DNA of 49,744 nt from Microbacteriaceae bacterium UBA1487 (lineage in GTDB: Bacteria; Actinomycetota; Actinomycetes; Actinomycetales; Microbacteriaceae): NCBI GenBank assembly GCA_002325245.1, contig DCRR01000011.1, positions 43,657-93,400 on the forward strand, given 5' to 3'. Each line of letters opens with the position of its first letter. Within the stretch, counting starts at the first letter, position 1. A model generated the notes under the pieces. It worked only from the letters and a program-made list of their open reading frames with translations, searched no databases and was not told the DNA's origin. Position numbers and translations under genes: made by a program. Of this stretch, positions 17,311-25,649 are shown in pieces.

Positions 17311-20300
17311 CTAGAGGCGCAGGTCGAGGAACCCGGGAGCCGGGTTTCCGAAGCGGTGCGCGGTCACCGAGACCGCCTGCTCACGCAGGAAGGTCAGCAG
17401 CTCGATGCGGCCCGCGGTCGTGACTGGTCCCGCCCAGAGAGCGACGTCGGGGTCGCCCTCGATCGCGTCACGCAGCTCGGCGGCAAGCGCACCCGCTCCC
17501 GCGCCAGCCTCCGCACCCGCCCGTGCCCCCGCACCCGCCCCCGCACCTGCCGGCGCGACGAGCCGGATGCGATGCGGGCGCTCATCGCGCATCCGCGCGA
17601 TCCAGGCGGCGTCCGACTCGATCAGGATGCGGTCCGTGCGCAGCTCTCCGAAGTCCGCGTCGAGCAGCGGAACGAGCGTCGCCGGCAGCGGGCGCGACGA
17701 GCTGATCGTGAGCGGCGAGCGCGCCAGCGCAGCGGCGGCCAGCAGGCGCGCGAACTCGGCGACCGACCCCTCGGCGGCGAGTCGCAGCTCGACCGCGGTC
17801 GGCCGGTAGCGCAGCACGTTGCGTTCGACCCCGAGCTCGGAGGCGTCGCGCGCGATGCCGAATTCAGCATCCCAGGCCTCCGCATCGCGGAGAGCGCCGC
17901 GGCGCACCAGGTCGAAGCCGACGTAGTCGAGCGCCGGCTGCACCGCCTCGACGACGGCGCGCACGCGATCATCGAGGGCGTCGAGTCGCAGGTCGCCGTC
18001 CGGCTCCTCCGCCACCGGCTCCCAGTCGCCGAGCACGAACAGTGTGTTCGGCCCGCCGGCCTTGGCGCCCGTGCCGACCGAGGAGCGCTTCCACCCGCCG
18101 AAAGGCTGCCGGCGCACGATCGCGCCGGTGATCGGCCGGTTCACGTAGAGGTTCCCCGCCTCGACCTCGGCCAGCCAGTGCGCGACCTCGTTCGGGTCGA
18201 GCGAGTGGATTCCCGCCGTCAGCCCGAAGTCGACATCGTTCTGCAGCGCGATCGCGTCATCCAGATCCGAGGCGGCCATGAGGCCGAGCACCGGCCCGAA
18301 GAACTCGACGCGGTGCGTCGTGCTGCCCGGGGCGACCTGGTCGCGCACGCCCGGCGACCACAGCCGGTCGGTGCCGTCGAGCTGGCGCGGGCGCACCAGC
18401 CAGCTCTCGCCCTCGTCGAGCTCGGTGAGGGCGCGTTCGAGCTTGCCGTGCGGCGGCTCGACGAGCGGGCCGAAGAGCGTCGCCGGGTCGTCCGCGGGGC
18501 CCACAGCGAGGCTGGCGACCGCGTCGGTGAGCTGGCGGCGGAAGCGCTCGGAGCGGGCCACCGATCCGACGAGGATCGCGAGCGACGCGGCGGAGCACTT
18601 CTGACCCGCGTTGCCGAAGGCGCTCTTCACCAGATCGCCGACGGCCAGGTCGAGGTCGGCGCTCGGCGTGATGATGATCGCGTTCTTGCCGCTCGTCTCG
18701 GCCAGCAGCGGCAGGTCGTGCTTCCAGGAGCGGAACAGCGCGGCCGTCTCGAATCCGCCGGTGAGCACGACGCGACCGACCTCCGGCGCGGTGACCAGCT
18801 GCTGGCCGAGCTCGCCCTCCTCGACGTCGACGAAGCTGAACAGGTCGCGCGGAACGCCCGCCTCCCAGATCGCCTCGGCGAGCACCGCACCGGAGCGCCG
18901 GGCCTGCGGGGCGGGCTTGAGGATCGCGGCGCTGCCCGCGGCGAGCGCCGCGAGCACGCCCCCGGCCGGAATCGACACCGGGAAGTTCCACGGCGGGGTG
19001 ATGAGGATCACCCCGGCCGGCACGAAGCGGGCGCCCTCGACGGAATCCAGGTCGCGGGCGCGCTCGGCGTAGTAGCGGGCGAAGTCGACGGCTTCGCTCA
19101 CCTCGACGTCCGCCTCGGCGACGGTCTTGCCGGTCTCGGCCGCCATCACCTCGACGAGCCGGCCGCGGGACGCCGCGAGCGCGTCTCCGACGCGCTCCAG
19201 CAGGGCGGCGCGGTCCTCGGTCGACGCGCTCCCCCAGTCGCGCCCCGCGCGGGCGGCGCGGCTGAGGCACGCGCGCAGCGCCTCCTCGGTGTCGATCCGC
19301 GCGTCCTCGAGCGCCGCCGATCCGAGCGTCGTGTGCAGGCTGCGCTCGAGCGCCGCCGCCGCCCACGCCCGGTTCGGGGCCCGCGAGGGGTCGGTGTCGG
19401 GCTCGTTGTCGAACGGCCGACGGCTCCACGGCAGGTCGGGCGTCATCCGATTCTGGGTGCGCATCGACTCGGGGATCGAGGCATCCAGCAGGGCGAGCGC
19501 GGAGCGGAAGCGGTGGGCCTCGCGCTCGAAGATCGCCGGGTCCTCGAGCTCGAAGGCCCCGGAGAGGAAGTTCTCGGTGCTGGAGTTCTCCTCCAGTCGG
19601 CGGACGAGGTAGCTGATGGCGCTGTCGAACTCGTCACCGTGCACGACGGGGGTGTAGAGCAGGATGCCGCCCGACTGCGCGCGCAGCGCCTCCTGGTGCG
19701 CGGAGGCCATGCCGAGCAGCATCTCGATGTCGACGCGGTCGGTCACCCCCCGCTTCTCGGCGAGCAGCCACGCGAACGCCAGATCGAAGAGGTTGTGGCC
19801 GGCGACCCCGACCCGCACCGCCTCGGCGTTGCGCGGCCGCAGCGCGTAGTCGAGCAGTCGCTTGTAGTGCGCATCGGTCGCGGTCTTCGAGGGCCAGGTC
19901 GCGAGCGGCCAGCCGTGGATCGCCGCGTCGACCCGCTCCATCGCCAGGTTCGCGCCTTTCACGATGCGCACCTTGATGCCCGCCCCGCCCTCGCGGCGGC
20001 GGTTGCGGGCCCAGCTGGTGAGCTCTTCGAGCGCGCCGAGCGAGTCCGGGAGGTACGCCTGCAGCACGATCCCCGCTTCGAGCTGTCGGAACTCCTCGCG
20101 CTCGAGCAGCCGCGTGAACACCGCGATCGTGAGGTCGAGGTCGCGGAACTCCTCCATGTCGAGGTTGATGAACTTGGCCGTCGGCGCCTGGGCCGCCTGC
20201 TGGTAGAGCGGGATCAGCCGCTCGATGACCCGGTCGACGGTGTGCTCGAAGCCCCACATCGACAGCTGGCTCACTACCGAGGACACCTTGATCGAGACGT

Positions 20301-20829
20301 AGTCGACGTCGTCGCGGGCCAGCAGTGCGCGCGTGCCGTCAAGTCGGCGCTCGGCCTCGCGCTCCCCGAGCACCGCCTCGCCGAGCAGGTTGACGTTCAG
20401 CCGCGCTCCCCCGTCGCGCAGCCTGGCGAGGGTGCGCCCGAGTCGCCGCGGATGCGCGTCGACGACGAGGTGACCCACCATCCGGCGGAACACGGCGCGC
20501 GCGATCGGAATGATCGGCCAGGGCAGCAGGATTCCGAAGCCTCCGCCGACCACGACGGCGAGCCGGAGGAACCACGGCAGGAAGTCGGGAACCTGACGCG
20601 ACAGCGCTTCGAGATTGCGGGCCGCGATCCGGAGGTCTTCAGGCCGCACCACACGGTCGACGAAGCCGATCGTGAATTCGAGGCCCTGAGGATCCTGCAG
20701 CAGCCCGGCGAGCCGCTCGGCGTTCGCGTCGGCGCGGTGGCCGGCACTGCGGCGCAGCCAGCGCTCGACGAGGTCGATCGTCTCCTCGGCCGTCGGAAGC
20801 TCGGTCGCAAGTTCGGGTTCCGGCACCAT
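17311..20829 (-). CDS. putA: Bifunctional proline dehydrogenase / glutamate semialdehyde dehydrogenase
   Basis: This 1172-residue flavoenzyme oxidises proline to P5C and then glutamate semialdehyde to glutamate. The proline dehydrogenase barrel (about 90-420) includes VSIKVSSVVSQLSMW and VRIVKGANLAMERVDA. The aldehyde dehydrogenase half (about 480-1000) includes TPPWNFPVSIPAGGV, the general base in ETSGKNAIII (Glu711) and the nucleophile in GNAGQKCSAAS (Cys745), 34 residues apart as expected. There is no ribbon-helix-helix DNA-binding domain, so it does not regulate itself as in E. coli. An Ala/Gly-rich stretch near residues 1092-1116 is a low-complexity insert. ATG 20829 has TATTCT 7 nt upstream. 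It also finishes the arginine/ornithine route that starts at 11328. Confidence 0.93.
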   Translation of the reverse strand: MVPEPELATELPTAEETIDLVERWLRRSAGHRADANAERLAGLLQDPQGLEFTIGFVDRVVRPEDLRIAARNLEALSRQVPDFLPWFLRLAVVVGGGFGILLPWPIIPIARAVFRRMVGHLVVDAHPRRLGRTLARLRDGGARLNVNLLGEAVLGEREAERRLDGTRALLARDDVDYVSIKVSSVVSQLSMWGFEHTVDRVIERLIPLYQQAAQAPTAKFINLDMEEFRDLDLTIAVFTRLLEREEFRQLEAGIVLQAYLPDSLGALEELTSWARNRRREGGAGIKVRIVKGANLAMERVDAAIHGWPLATWPSKTATDAHYKRLLDYALRPRNAEAVRVGVAGHNLFDLAFAWLLAEKRGVTDRVDIEMLLGMASAHQEALRAQSGGILLYTPVVHGDEFDSAISYLVRRLEENSSTENFLSGAFELEDPAIFEREAHRFRSALALLDASIPESMRTQNRMTPDLPWSRRPFDNEPDTDPSRAPNRAWAAAALERSLHTTLGSAALEDARIDTEEALRACLSRAARAGRDWGSASTEDRAALLERVGDALAASRGRLVEVMAAETGKTVAEADVEVSEAVDFARYYAERARDLDSVEGARFVPAGVILITPPWNFPVSIPAGGVLAALAAGSAAILKPAPQARRSGAVLAEAIWEAGVPRDLFSFVDVEEGELGQQLVTAPEVGRVVLTGGFETAALFRSWKHDLPLLAETSGKNAIIITPSADLDLAVGDLVKSAFGNAGQKCSAASLAILVGSVARSERFRRQLTDAVASLAVGPADDPATLFGPLVEPPHGKLERALTELDEGESWLVRPRQLDGTDRLWSPGVRDQVAPGSTTHRVEFFGPVLGLMAASDLDDAIALQNDVDFGLTAGIHSLDPNEVAHWLAEVEAGNLYVNRPITGAIVRRQPFGGWKRSSVGTGAKAGGPNTLFVLGDWEPVAEEPDGDLRLDALDDRVRAVVEAVQPALDYVGFDLVRRGALRDAEAWDAEFGIARDASELGVERNVLRYRPTAVELRLAAEGSVAEFARLLAAAALARSPLTISSSRPLPATLVPLLDADFGELRTDRILIESDAAWIARMRDERPHRIRLVAPAGAGAGAGARAGAEAGAGAGALAAELRDAIEGDPDVALWAGPVTTAGRIELLTFLREQAVSVTAHRFGNPAPGFLDLRL

Positions 20830-20836
20830 GGAGTCG

Positions 20837-20842
20837 AGAATA
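20837..20842 (-). promoter_or_regulatory. -10 box of a putative leaderless promoter (putA)
   Basis: TATTCT on the minus strand lies 7 nt before ATG 20829. Confidence 0.5.
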
Positions 20843-20957
20843 GGGCGCGCGCATGCGCGGCGACCCTCTCCCGGCAACATTCGACGGAAACCTGCGGGCC
20901 CTGCAATTCCGGGCCACCGCGCCGCGCCCGGCCGCACGTTTCCGGCGTGCCGCCGCG

Positions 20958-20963
20958 TAGCAT
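20958..20963 (+). promoter_or_regulatory. -10 box of a putative leaderless promoter
   Basis: TAGCAT lies 6 nt before ATG 20970 of the phytoene-dehydrogenase-like gene. Confidence 0.55.
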
Positions 20964-20969
20964 GACGAC

Positions 20970-22550
20970 ATGGCGGAGGCGGGCAGGCCCGGGGCGACGG
21001 GCACGGAGCGCGCCGACGTCGCCATCGTCGGGGGCGGCCACAACGGGCTGACGGCCGCCGCCTACCTGGCCCGCGCGGGTCTTCGCGTGGTCGTGCTGGA
21101 GAGGCTCGAGCAGTTCGGCGGCGCCGCCGTCTCGGTGGAGCCTTTCGCCGGCGTCGCGGCCCGGCTCTCGCGCTACTCGTATCTGGTGAGCCTCCTCCCC
21201 CGCCGGATCATCGCCGACCTCGGCCTTGACATCACGCTCGCCCGACGCCGGTTCTCGTCGTACACCCCGGTTCCCGCCGAGGATCGGGGCCTGCTGATCG
21301 ACACCGGCGACGCCGGCGCGACCGACGCCTCTTTCGCCTCCATCGGGGCCGGTGCGGATGCCGCGGCCTGGCGCGAGTTCTCGGACGGCACCGGACGTCT
21401 GGCGCGCACGCTGTTCCCGACCATGACCGAACCGCTGCCGACCCGCGCCGAGGCCCGCGCGCTGCTCGGCGACGACGCGCTCTGGAACGAATTCATCGAG
21501 GAGCCGATCGGCGCCGCGATCGAGAGCACCTTCGCCTCCGACCTGGTGCGCGGCGTCGTGCTCACCGACGCGCTGATCGGCACCTTCGCCGAGCCGATCG
21601 ACGCGAGCTTGGCGACCAACCGCTGCTTTCTCTACCACGCGATCGGGGGCGGCACGGGCGACTGGGATGTGCCGGTCGGCGGCATGCAGAGCGTCAGCGG
21701 GGCGCTCTGGCGGGCGGCCCTCGATGCGGGGGCGGAACTGCGCTCCGGCGCCGAGGTGACGAGCATCAGCCCGGACGGCGAGGTCGAGTACACGCAGGGC
21801 GGCACGGATCGCCGGATCGTCGCCGGCACGGTGCTCGCCAACGTGACCCCGTTCGAGCTTGCCCGTCTGCTCGGCGAGGAGGCCCCGCGCGCGGAGGGTG
21901 CGCAGGTGAAGGTCAACCTGCTGCTCTCGCGCCTTCCGCGTCTGCGCGAGGCGGGGGTCGATCCGGCCGCCGCGTTCGGCGGCACCTTCCACGCGAACGA
22001 GGGCTGGGCCTCCCTCGGCTCAGCGCATGCGGCGGCGAGCGCGGGCCGCGTGCCCGATCCGCTGCCGCTCGAGATCTACTGCCACTCGCTCACCGACCCG
22101 ACGATCCTCGGGCCGGAGCTGGCGGCCAGCGGGGCGCACACGATGACCGTGTTCGGACTGCAGGTGCCCGACCGGCTGATCTCGGTCGAGAACAACGAGG
22201 CCCGGCGCGCGGAGCTGGAGGCGGCGGTGTTCCGCTCGCTCGATGCGGTGCTCGGCGAGCCGCTCGCCGAGCTGGTGCTGCGCGATGCGGAGGGCCGCCC
22301 GTGCGTCGAGACGAAGACGACGCGCGATCTCGAGCTCGCCCTCGGGATGACGGGCGGCAACATCTTCCACGCGCCGCTCGACTGGCCGTTCCTCGAGGAC
22401 GATGCGCCACGTGCGGCGCCTGCCGAGCGCTGGGGAGTCGACACGGCGCATCCGCGCGTTCTGCGCTGCGGCGCGGGGGCGCAGCGCGGCGGGGGCGTCA
22501 GCGGGATCGGCGGCCACAACGCCGCGATGGCGGTGCTGGAGAACCTGTAG
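20970..22550 (+). CDS. Phytoene dehydrogenase-like FAD oxidoreductase
   Basis: This 526-residue flavoprotein of the phytoene desaturase/PYROXD2 family has an FAD-binding motif at the N-terminus (VAIVGGGHNGLTAAAYLARAG, with Glu of VVLERLEQFGG contacting ribose). The C-terminal closure motif is VSGIGGHNAAMAVL. No signal peptide is seen. No carotenoid genes adjoin it, so true phytoene desaturation is unlikely, and the substrate is unknown. It is divergent from putA and appears to have a leaderless promoter. Its 3' end faces the thioesterase gene with only 3 bp between the two stop codons. Confidence 0.85.
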   Translation: MAEAGRPGATGTERADVAIVGGGHNGLTAAAYLARAGLRVVVLERLEQFGGAAVSVEPFAGVAARLSRYSYLVSLLPRRIIADLGLDITLARRRFSSYTPVPAEDRGLLIDTGDAGATDASFASIGAGADAAAWREFSDGTGRLARTLFPTMTEPLPTRAEARALLGDDALWNEFIEEPIGAAIESTFASDLVRGVVLTDALIGTFAEPIDASLATNRCFLYHAIGGGTGDWDVPVGGMQSVSGALWRAALDAGAELRSGAEVTSISPDGEVEYTQGGTDRRIVAGTVLANVTPFELARLLGEEAPRAEGAQVKVNLLLSRLPRLREAGVDPAAAFGGTFHANEGWASLGSAHAAASAGRVPDPLPLEIYCHSLTDPTILGPELAASGAHTMTVFGLQVPDRLISVENNEARRAELEAAVFRSLDAVLGEPLAELVLRDAEGRPCVETKTTRDLELALGMTGGNIFHAPLDWPFLEDDAPRAAPAERWGVDTAHPRVLRCGAGAQRGGGVSGIGGHNAAMAVLENL

Positions 22551-22553
22551 CCG

Positions 22554-23126
22554 CTACGCGGTCTCGGATTCGCCCCACTCGCTCGGCGCCGGCTGCCGCG
22601 TACCCGGAAGACGCACGTGGGCGGCCCACTCGTGCAGCCACTCCGGCACCTGGAAGTGCTCCGGGTCGATACCGGTGACCTCCGCCAGCTCGTCCGTCGG
22701 CACGGTGCCGCCGGCGTCGCGCAGAAAGCGCGCCTGCACGAACGCGCGCGCGTAGATCTCCCCCTCGACGACGAAGCGCTGCTCCATGTAGACACAGCGG
22801 TCGTCGAGCCCGAGCAGGCGGGACTCGATGTCGTAGCGCTGCCGGTACGTCAGCGACTTCCGGTAGGTGATGGTCTGCGCGGTGACGACCGGGTACATCT
22901 TGGCGGCACGCAGCCGCGCCCACACGCCGGTGCGCACGACGAGCTCCTGACGCGCGTGATCGAGCATCGAGAGGTACACGCCGTTGTTCATGTGCCGCAG
23001 CTCGTCGATATCGCCGAGCATCACACGGCGCTGCACCCGCCCGACGTGCTGCGGGTCGATGGGCGGCAGCTGCGGAGCGCGCACCGCGAGCCAGGCGAGA
23101 CGGCCGAAGCGTCGGAAGGGATTCAC
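22554..23126 (-). CDS. Acyl-CoA thioesterase family protein (hot-dog fold)
   Basis: This 190-residue protein of the 4HBT/THEM6-like hot-dog family shows GDIDELRHMNNGVYLSMLDH in the position of the usual catalytic Asp/Asn loop. TYRKSLTYRQRYDIESRLLG and CVYMEQRFVVEGEIYARAFV are its beta strands. A short basic-hydrophobic N-terminus (VNPFRRFGRLAWLAVRAP) may associate with the membrane. GTG 23126 is favoured over a longer frame to 23303 because TAGCGT lies 7 nt before it. It probably hydrolyses or binds an acyl-CoA; the exact substrate is unknown. Confidence 0.78.
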   Translation of the reverse strand: MNPFRRFGRLAWLAVRAPQLPPIDPQHVGRVQRRVMLGDIDELRHMNNGVYLSMLDHARQELVVRTGVWARLRAAKMYPVVTAQTITYRKSLTYRQRYDIESRLLGLDDRCVYMEQRFVVEGEIYARAFVQARFLRDAGGTVPTDELAEVTGIDPEHFQVPEWLHEWAAHVRLPGTRQPAPSEWGESETA

Positions 23127-23133
23127 GTCGGGA

Positions 23134-23139
23134 ACGCTA
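23134..23139 (-). promoter_or_regulatory. -10 box of a putative leaderless promoter
   Basis: TAGCGT on the minus strand lies 7 nt before GTG 23126. Confidence 0.5.
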
Positions 23140-23197
23140 ACCCAGGGCCGCACCCTGCGCGAGAGCCCTGTGGTTGCGCGACAGCCAGGGGCGGCTC

Positions 23198-24121
23198 TCA
23201 GCGCGCGCGGTTGTCGACGATCGTCATGCGCGGCCCGCGGCGCTGGTAGCCGATCCCCGCGGCCTCGATCAGACGCACGACCCGGTGCCGGTGGCCGCGC
23301 CATGGCTCCAGCAGCTCGAGCATCCGGTCATCGTCGACGTCGCGGCCGAGCACCGCGTCACCGAGCAGGGCCGCACCGACCCGGCGGCTGACGTGGTAAT
23401 CGCCCACGCTGACGTGGTCGGCGTCGCCGTGCGAGCGCTGCACCACCTCGGCGGCGGTCCACACGCCGATGCCGGGAACGGTCGTCAGTCCGGCCACCGC
23501 CTCCACGGCCGAGCGGCGCACGAGTCGCTCGAGCGAATCTCCCAGCTGCACGGCGCGCATCACGGTGTCGGATCGCTGCGGCCCCACCCCGGCGCGGTGC
23601 CACTCCCAGCTGGGCACCCGGCGCCACGTCGCCGCGTTCGGCGCGACGCGCATCCCCTCGGGCGCGGGCTCCGGGGCGGGCTCCCCGTGCCGACGCACCA
23701 GTTCGCGCCAGGCTCTCTTCTGCTCCACCCCGGTCACCTTCTGGCCAAGGATCGTCGGGACCAGGAACGGCAGGATGCGGTCGGCTCGCCCGTGCCGGAG
23801 CCCCCGGAACCGGCGGTGCAGTTCGGCGACCAGCGGATGCCGCGCGGGCTCGAATCCGTCCTCGTCGTCGTCGGCGCCGAGCAGTCGCGGAACCGTATCG
23901 AGCGCCTCGGCGGCCCCGGTGCCCCACGCAAGCGCGTCGACCGCACCCGAGGACTCCCGCAGCAGCAGCGTCGCGCTTCCGGCCGGGGTGGACAGCGCCA
24001 GCCACCAGCCCTCGGGCGTGCGTCGCACGCACGGGTCGGTGCGCCCCTGCCCGAAGGGGCTGAGCGTGAGCGCCAGCCGCACCTCGCGATCGGGGGTGTA
24101 GCGCGTTCGGAGGGGTTCCAT
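23198..24121 (-). CDS. DNA-3-methyladenine glycosylase II family protein (AlkA-like)
   Basis: This 307-residue base-excision repair protein of the HhH-GPD superfamily has the helix-hairpin-helix in LTTVPGIGVWTAAEVVQRS (about 211-229). The catalytic Asp lies in HVSVGDYHVSRRVG. LVPTILGQKVTGVEQKRAW is the conserved helix before it. It is expected to remove alkylated purines. There is no N-terminal Ada module. ATG 24121 has TAGGCT 7 nt upstream. It ends 71 bp before the thioesterase start. Confidence 0.88.
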   Translation of the reverse strand: MEPLRTRYTPDREVRLALTLSPFGQGRTDPCVRRTPEGWWLALSTPAGSATLLLRESSGAVDALAWGTGAAEALDTVPRLLGADDDEDGFEPARHPLVAELHRRFRGLRHGRADRILPFLVPTILGQKVTGVEQKRAWRELVRRHGEPAPEPAPEGMRVAPNAATWRRVPSWEWHRAGVGPQRSDTVMRAVQLGDSLERLVRRSAVEAVAGLTTVPGIGVWTAAEVVQRSHGDADHVSVGDYHVSRRVGAALLGDAVLGRDVDDDRMLELLEPWRGHRHRVVRLIEAAGIGYQRRGPRMTIVDNRAR

Positions 24122-24128
24122 TGCGAGG

Positions 24129-24134
24129 AGCCTA
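24129..24134 (-). promoter_or_regulatory. -10 box of a putative leaderless promoter
   Basis: TAGGCT on the minus strand lies 7 nt before ATG 24121. Confidence 0.5.
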
Positions 24135-24154
24135 GGCCCGGCCCCCGAGAACGA

Positions 24155-24185
24155 CGAAGGGGCGAGCCAGTGGCTCGCCCCTTCG
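24155..24185 (-). terminator. Strong hairpin terminator after the DUF4190-like gene
   Basis: CGAAGGGGCGAGCC and GGCTCGCCCCTTCG pair perfectly over 14 bp with a 3-nt loop, 36 bp after the stop at 24222. The minus-strand side continues TCGTTCTC, a weak T-rich tail. Confidence 0.8.
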
Positions 24186-24221
24186 CACCACGGCGCCGCG
24201 TGTGCGGGCCGCCGCGCGGAC

Positions 24222-24479
24222 TTAGTAGCTGGTCAGCGCGAGGCTGCCGACGGTGAGCGCGATCGAGATGATCACGCCGAGCACCATGAAGATGATGCTG
24301 AGGATGATGCCGACCTTCGCCGGGGTGTTGGGAACGCCAGCGGCCTTCGACTGGTTGGCCGCGACGATGCTCAGGATGAGGCCGAGCAGCGGGAACAGGA
24401 ACGCCAGCACGAGGCCGACGATGCCGAGGGTCTTGCCGGGAACGGCGGGGGCAGCGGCGGGAACGACGGGGTCAGTCAT
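24222..24479 (-). CDS. Small DUF4190-like membrane protein
   Basis: This 85-residue protein has a Pro/Ala-rich N-terminus and two hydrophobic segments (about 17-40 and 55-80). The loop between them, NQSKAAGVPNTPAKVG, fits the DUF4190 pattern of small actinobacterial membrane proteins. AGAGGAG precedes ATG 24479. A strong hairpin follows the gene. Its function is unknown. Confidence 0.8.
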   Translation of the reverse strand: MTDPVVPAAAPAVPGKTLGIVGLVLAFLFPLLGLILSIVAANQSKAAGVPNTPAKVGIILSIIFMVLGVIISIALTVGSLALTSY

Positions 24480-24567
24480 GACTCTCCTCTAGGTCTCTTA
24501 CAACAAAATGAGTGACAATCGATGCCACTCGCCGACGACACTAGCGAGGTTCGCGCACTGCCGCGAC

Positions 24568-24582
24568 AGGTATTTGCTACCT
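24568..24582. promoter_or_regulatory. Short inverted repeat upstream of pfkA
   Basis: AGGTA-TTTGC-TACCT, in an AT-rich patch 45 bp before the pfkA start, may be part of a promoter or operator. No clear -35/-10 pair could be set. Confidence 0.3.
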
Positions 24583-24626
24583 ATCCCGCGTCGCGGACGC
24601 CGCGAAACACGGCATGATGGACCCTG

Positions 24627-25649
24627 ATGAAGATCGGAATCTTGACCAGTGGGGGCGATTGCCCCGGCCTCAACGCGGTCATCCGCGCGGCCGTGTTCAC
24701 CGGCACGAAGCTGCACGGCATGGAGTTCGTGGGCTTCAAGGGCGGCTGGCGCGGCGTCGTCGAAGGCGACACCATGCCCCTCGGGCGTCCCCAGGTGATG
24801 GGCATCTCCAAGCAGGGCGGCACCATTCTCGGCACCTCCCGCACCAACCCCTTCGAGGGAGGCGGCGCCCCGCGCGTTGCCGAGGTGATGGAGGAGCAGG
24901 GCATCGACGCGCTCATCGCGATCGGCGGCGAGGGCACGCTCGCCGCGGCGAAGCGCCTCACCGACGAGGGCATCCAGATCGTCGGGGTTCCGAAGACCGT
25001 CGACAACGACCTGTCGGCCACCGACTACACCTTCGGCTTCGACACCGCGGTGCAGATCGCGACGGATGCGATGGACCGTCTGCGCACCACCGGCGACAGC
25101 CACGGGCGCTGCATGGTCGCCGAGGTCATGGGCCGCCACGTCGGATGGATCGCCCTGCACTCGGGCATGGCCGCCGGCGCGCACGCGATCCTGATTCCCG
25201 AGCAGAAGACGAGCATGGACCAGATCATCGAGTGGGTGCAGTCGGCCCACGATCGCGGTCGCGCCCCGCTCGTCGCCGTCGCCGAGGGCTTCAAGCTCGA
25301 CACCATGGACGACGCGCACTCGGAGCGCGGCCTGGATGCCTTCGGGCGTCCGCGGCTCGGCGGCATCGGCGAGCTGATCGCCCCCGAGATCGAGGAGCGC
25401 ACCGGGATCGAGACGCGCGCCACCACGCTGGGTCACATCCAGCGCGGCGGCACGCCGACCGCCTACGACCGCGTCCTCGCCACCCGCTACGGCATGGCGG
25501 CGGTGACCTCGGTGCTCGAGAAGCACTGGGGCCGCATGGTCGCGCTGCGCGGCACGCAGATCGTTCACGTTCCGTTCGAGGATGCACTCGGCCGCCTCAA
25601 GACGGTGCCGCAGAGCCGCTACGACGAGGCCGCGGTCCTGTTCGGATGA
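24627..25649 (+). CDS. pfkA: 6-phosphofructokinase (actinomycete type)
   Basis: This 340-residue enzyme phosphorylates fructose 6-phosphate in glycolysis. It has ILTSGGDCPGLNAVIR at the N-terminus, IGGEGTL at 99-105 and VPKTVDNDL at 121-129. The phosphoryl-donor site therefore combines Gly103, the ATP type, with Lys123, the residue usual in PPi-dependent enzymes. That mixture is the actinomycete group in which ATP is usually the donor, as in Streptomyces PfkA; a pyrophosphate enzyme would have Asp at 103. RGGTPTAYDR near the C-terminus contacts the sugar phosphate. Its stop overlaps the AcuI-like start (ATGA). Confidence 0.95.
   Translation: MKIGILTSGGDCPGLNAVIRAAVFTGTKLHGMEFVGFKGGWRGVVEGDTMPLGRPQVMGISKQGGTILGTSRTNPFEGGGAPRVAEVMEEQGIDALIAIGGEGTLAAAKRLTDEGIQIVGVPKTVDNDLSATDYTFGFDTAVQIATDAMDRLRTTGDSHGRCMVAEVMGRHVGWIALHSGMAAGAHAILIPEQKTSMDQIIEWVQSAHDRGRAPLVAVAEGFKLDTMDDAHSERGLDAFGRPRLGGIGELIAPEIEERTGIETRATTLGHIQRGGTPTAYDRVLATRYGMAAVTSVLEKHWGRMVALRGTQIVHVPFEDALGRLKTVPQSRYDEAAVLFG

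Noticed and set aside
16749..17423. Long open frames on both strands across 16865-17310
   Set aside because: They consist of Arg/Ala/Pro-rich low-complexity translation caused by GC-rich repeats, overlap the end of the GntR gene and have no ribosome site or family match.
20970..22550. Carotenoid biosynthesis (phytoene desaturase)
   Set aside because: No crtB, crtE, lycopene elongase or cyclase is near, and the sequence fits the wider PYROXD2-like group.
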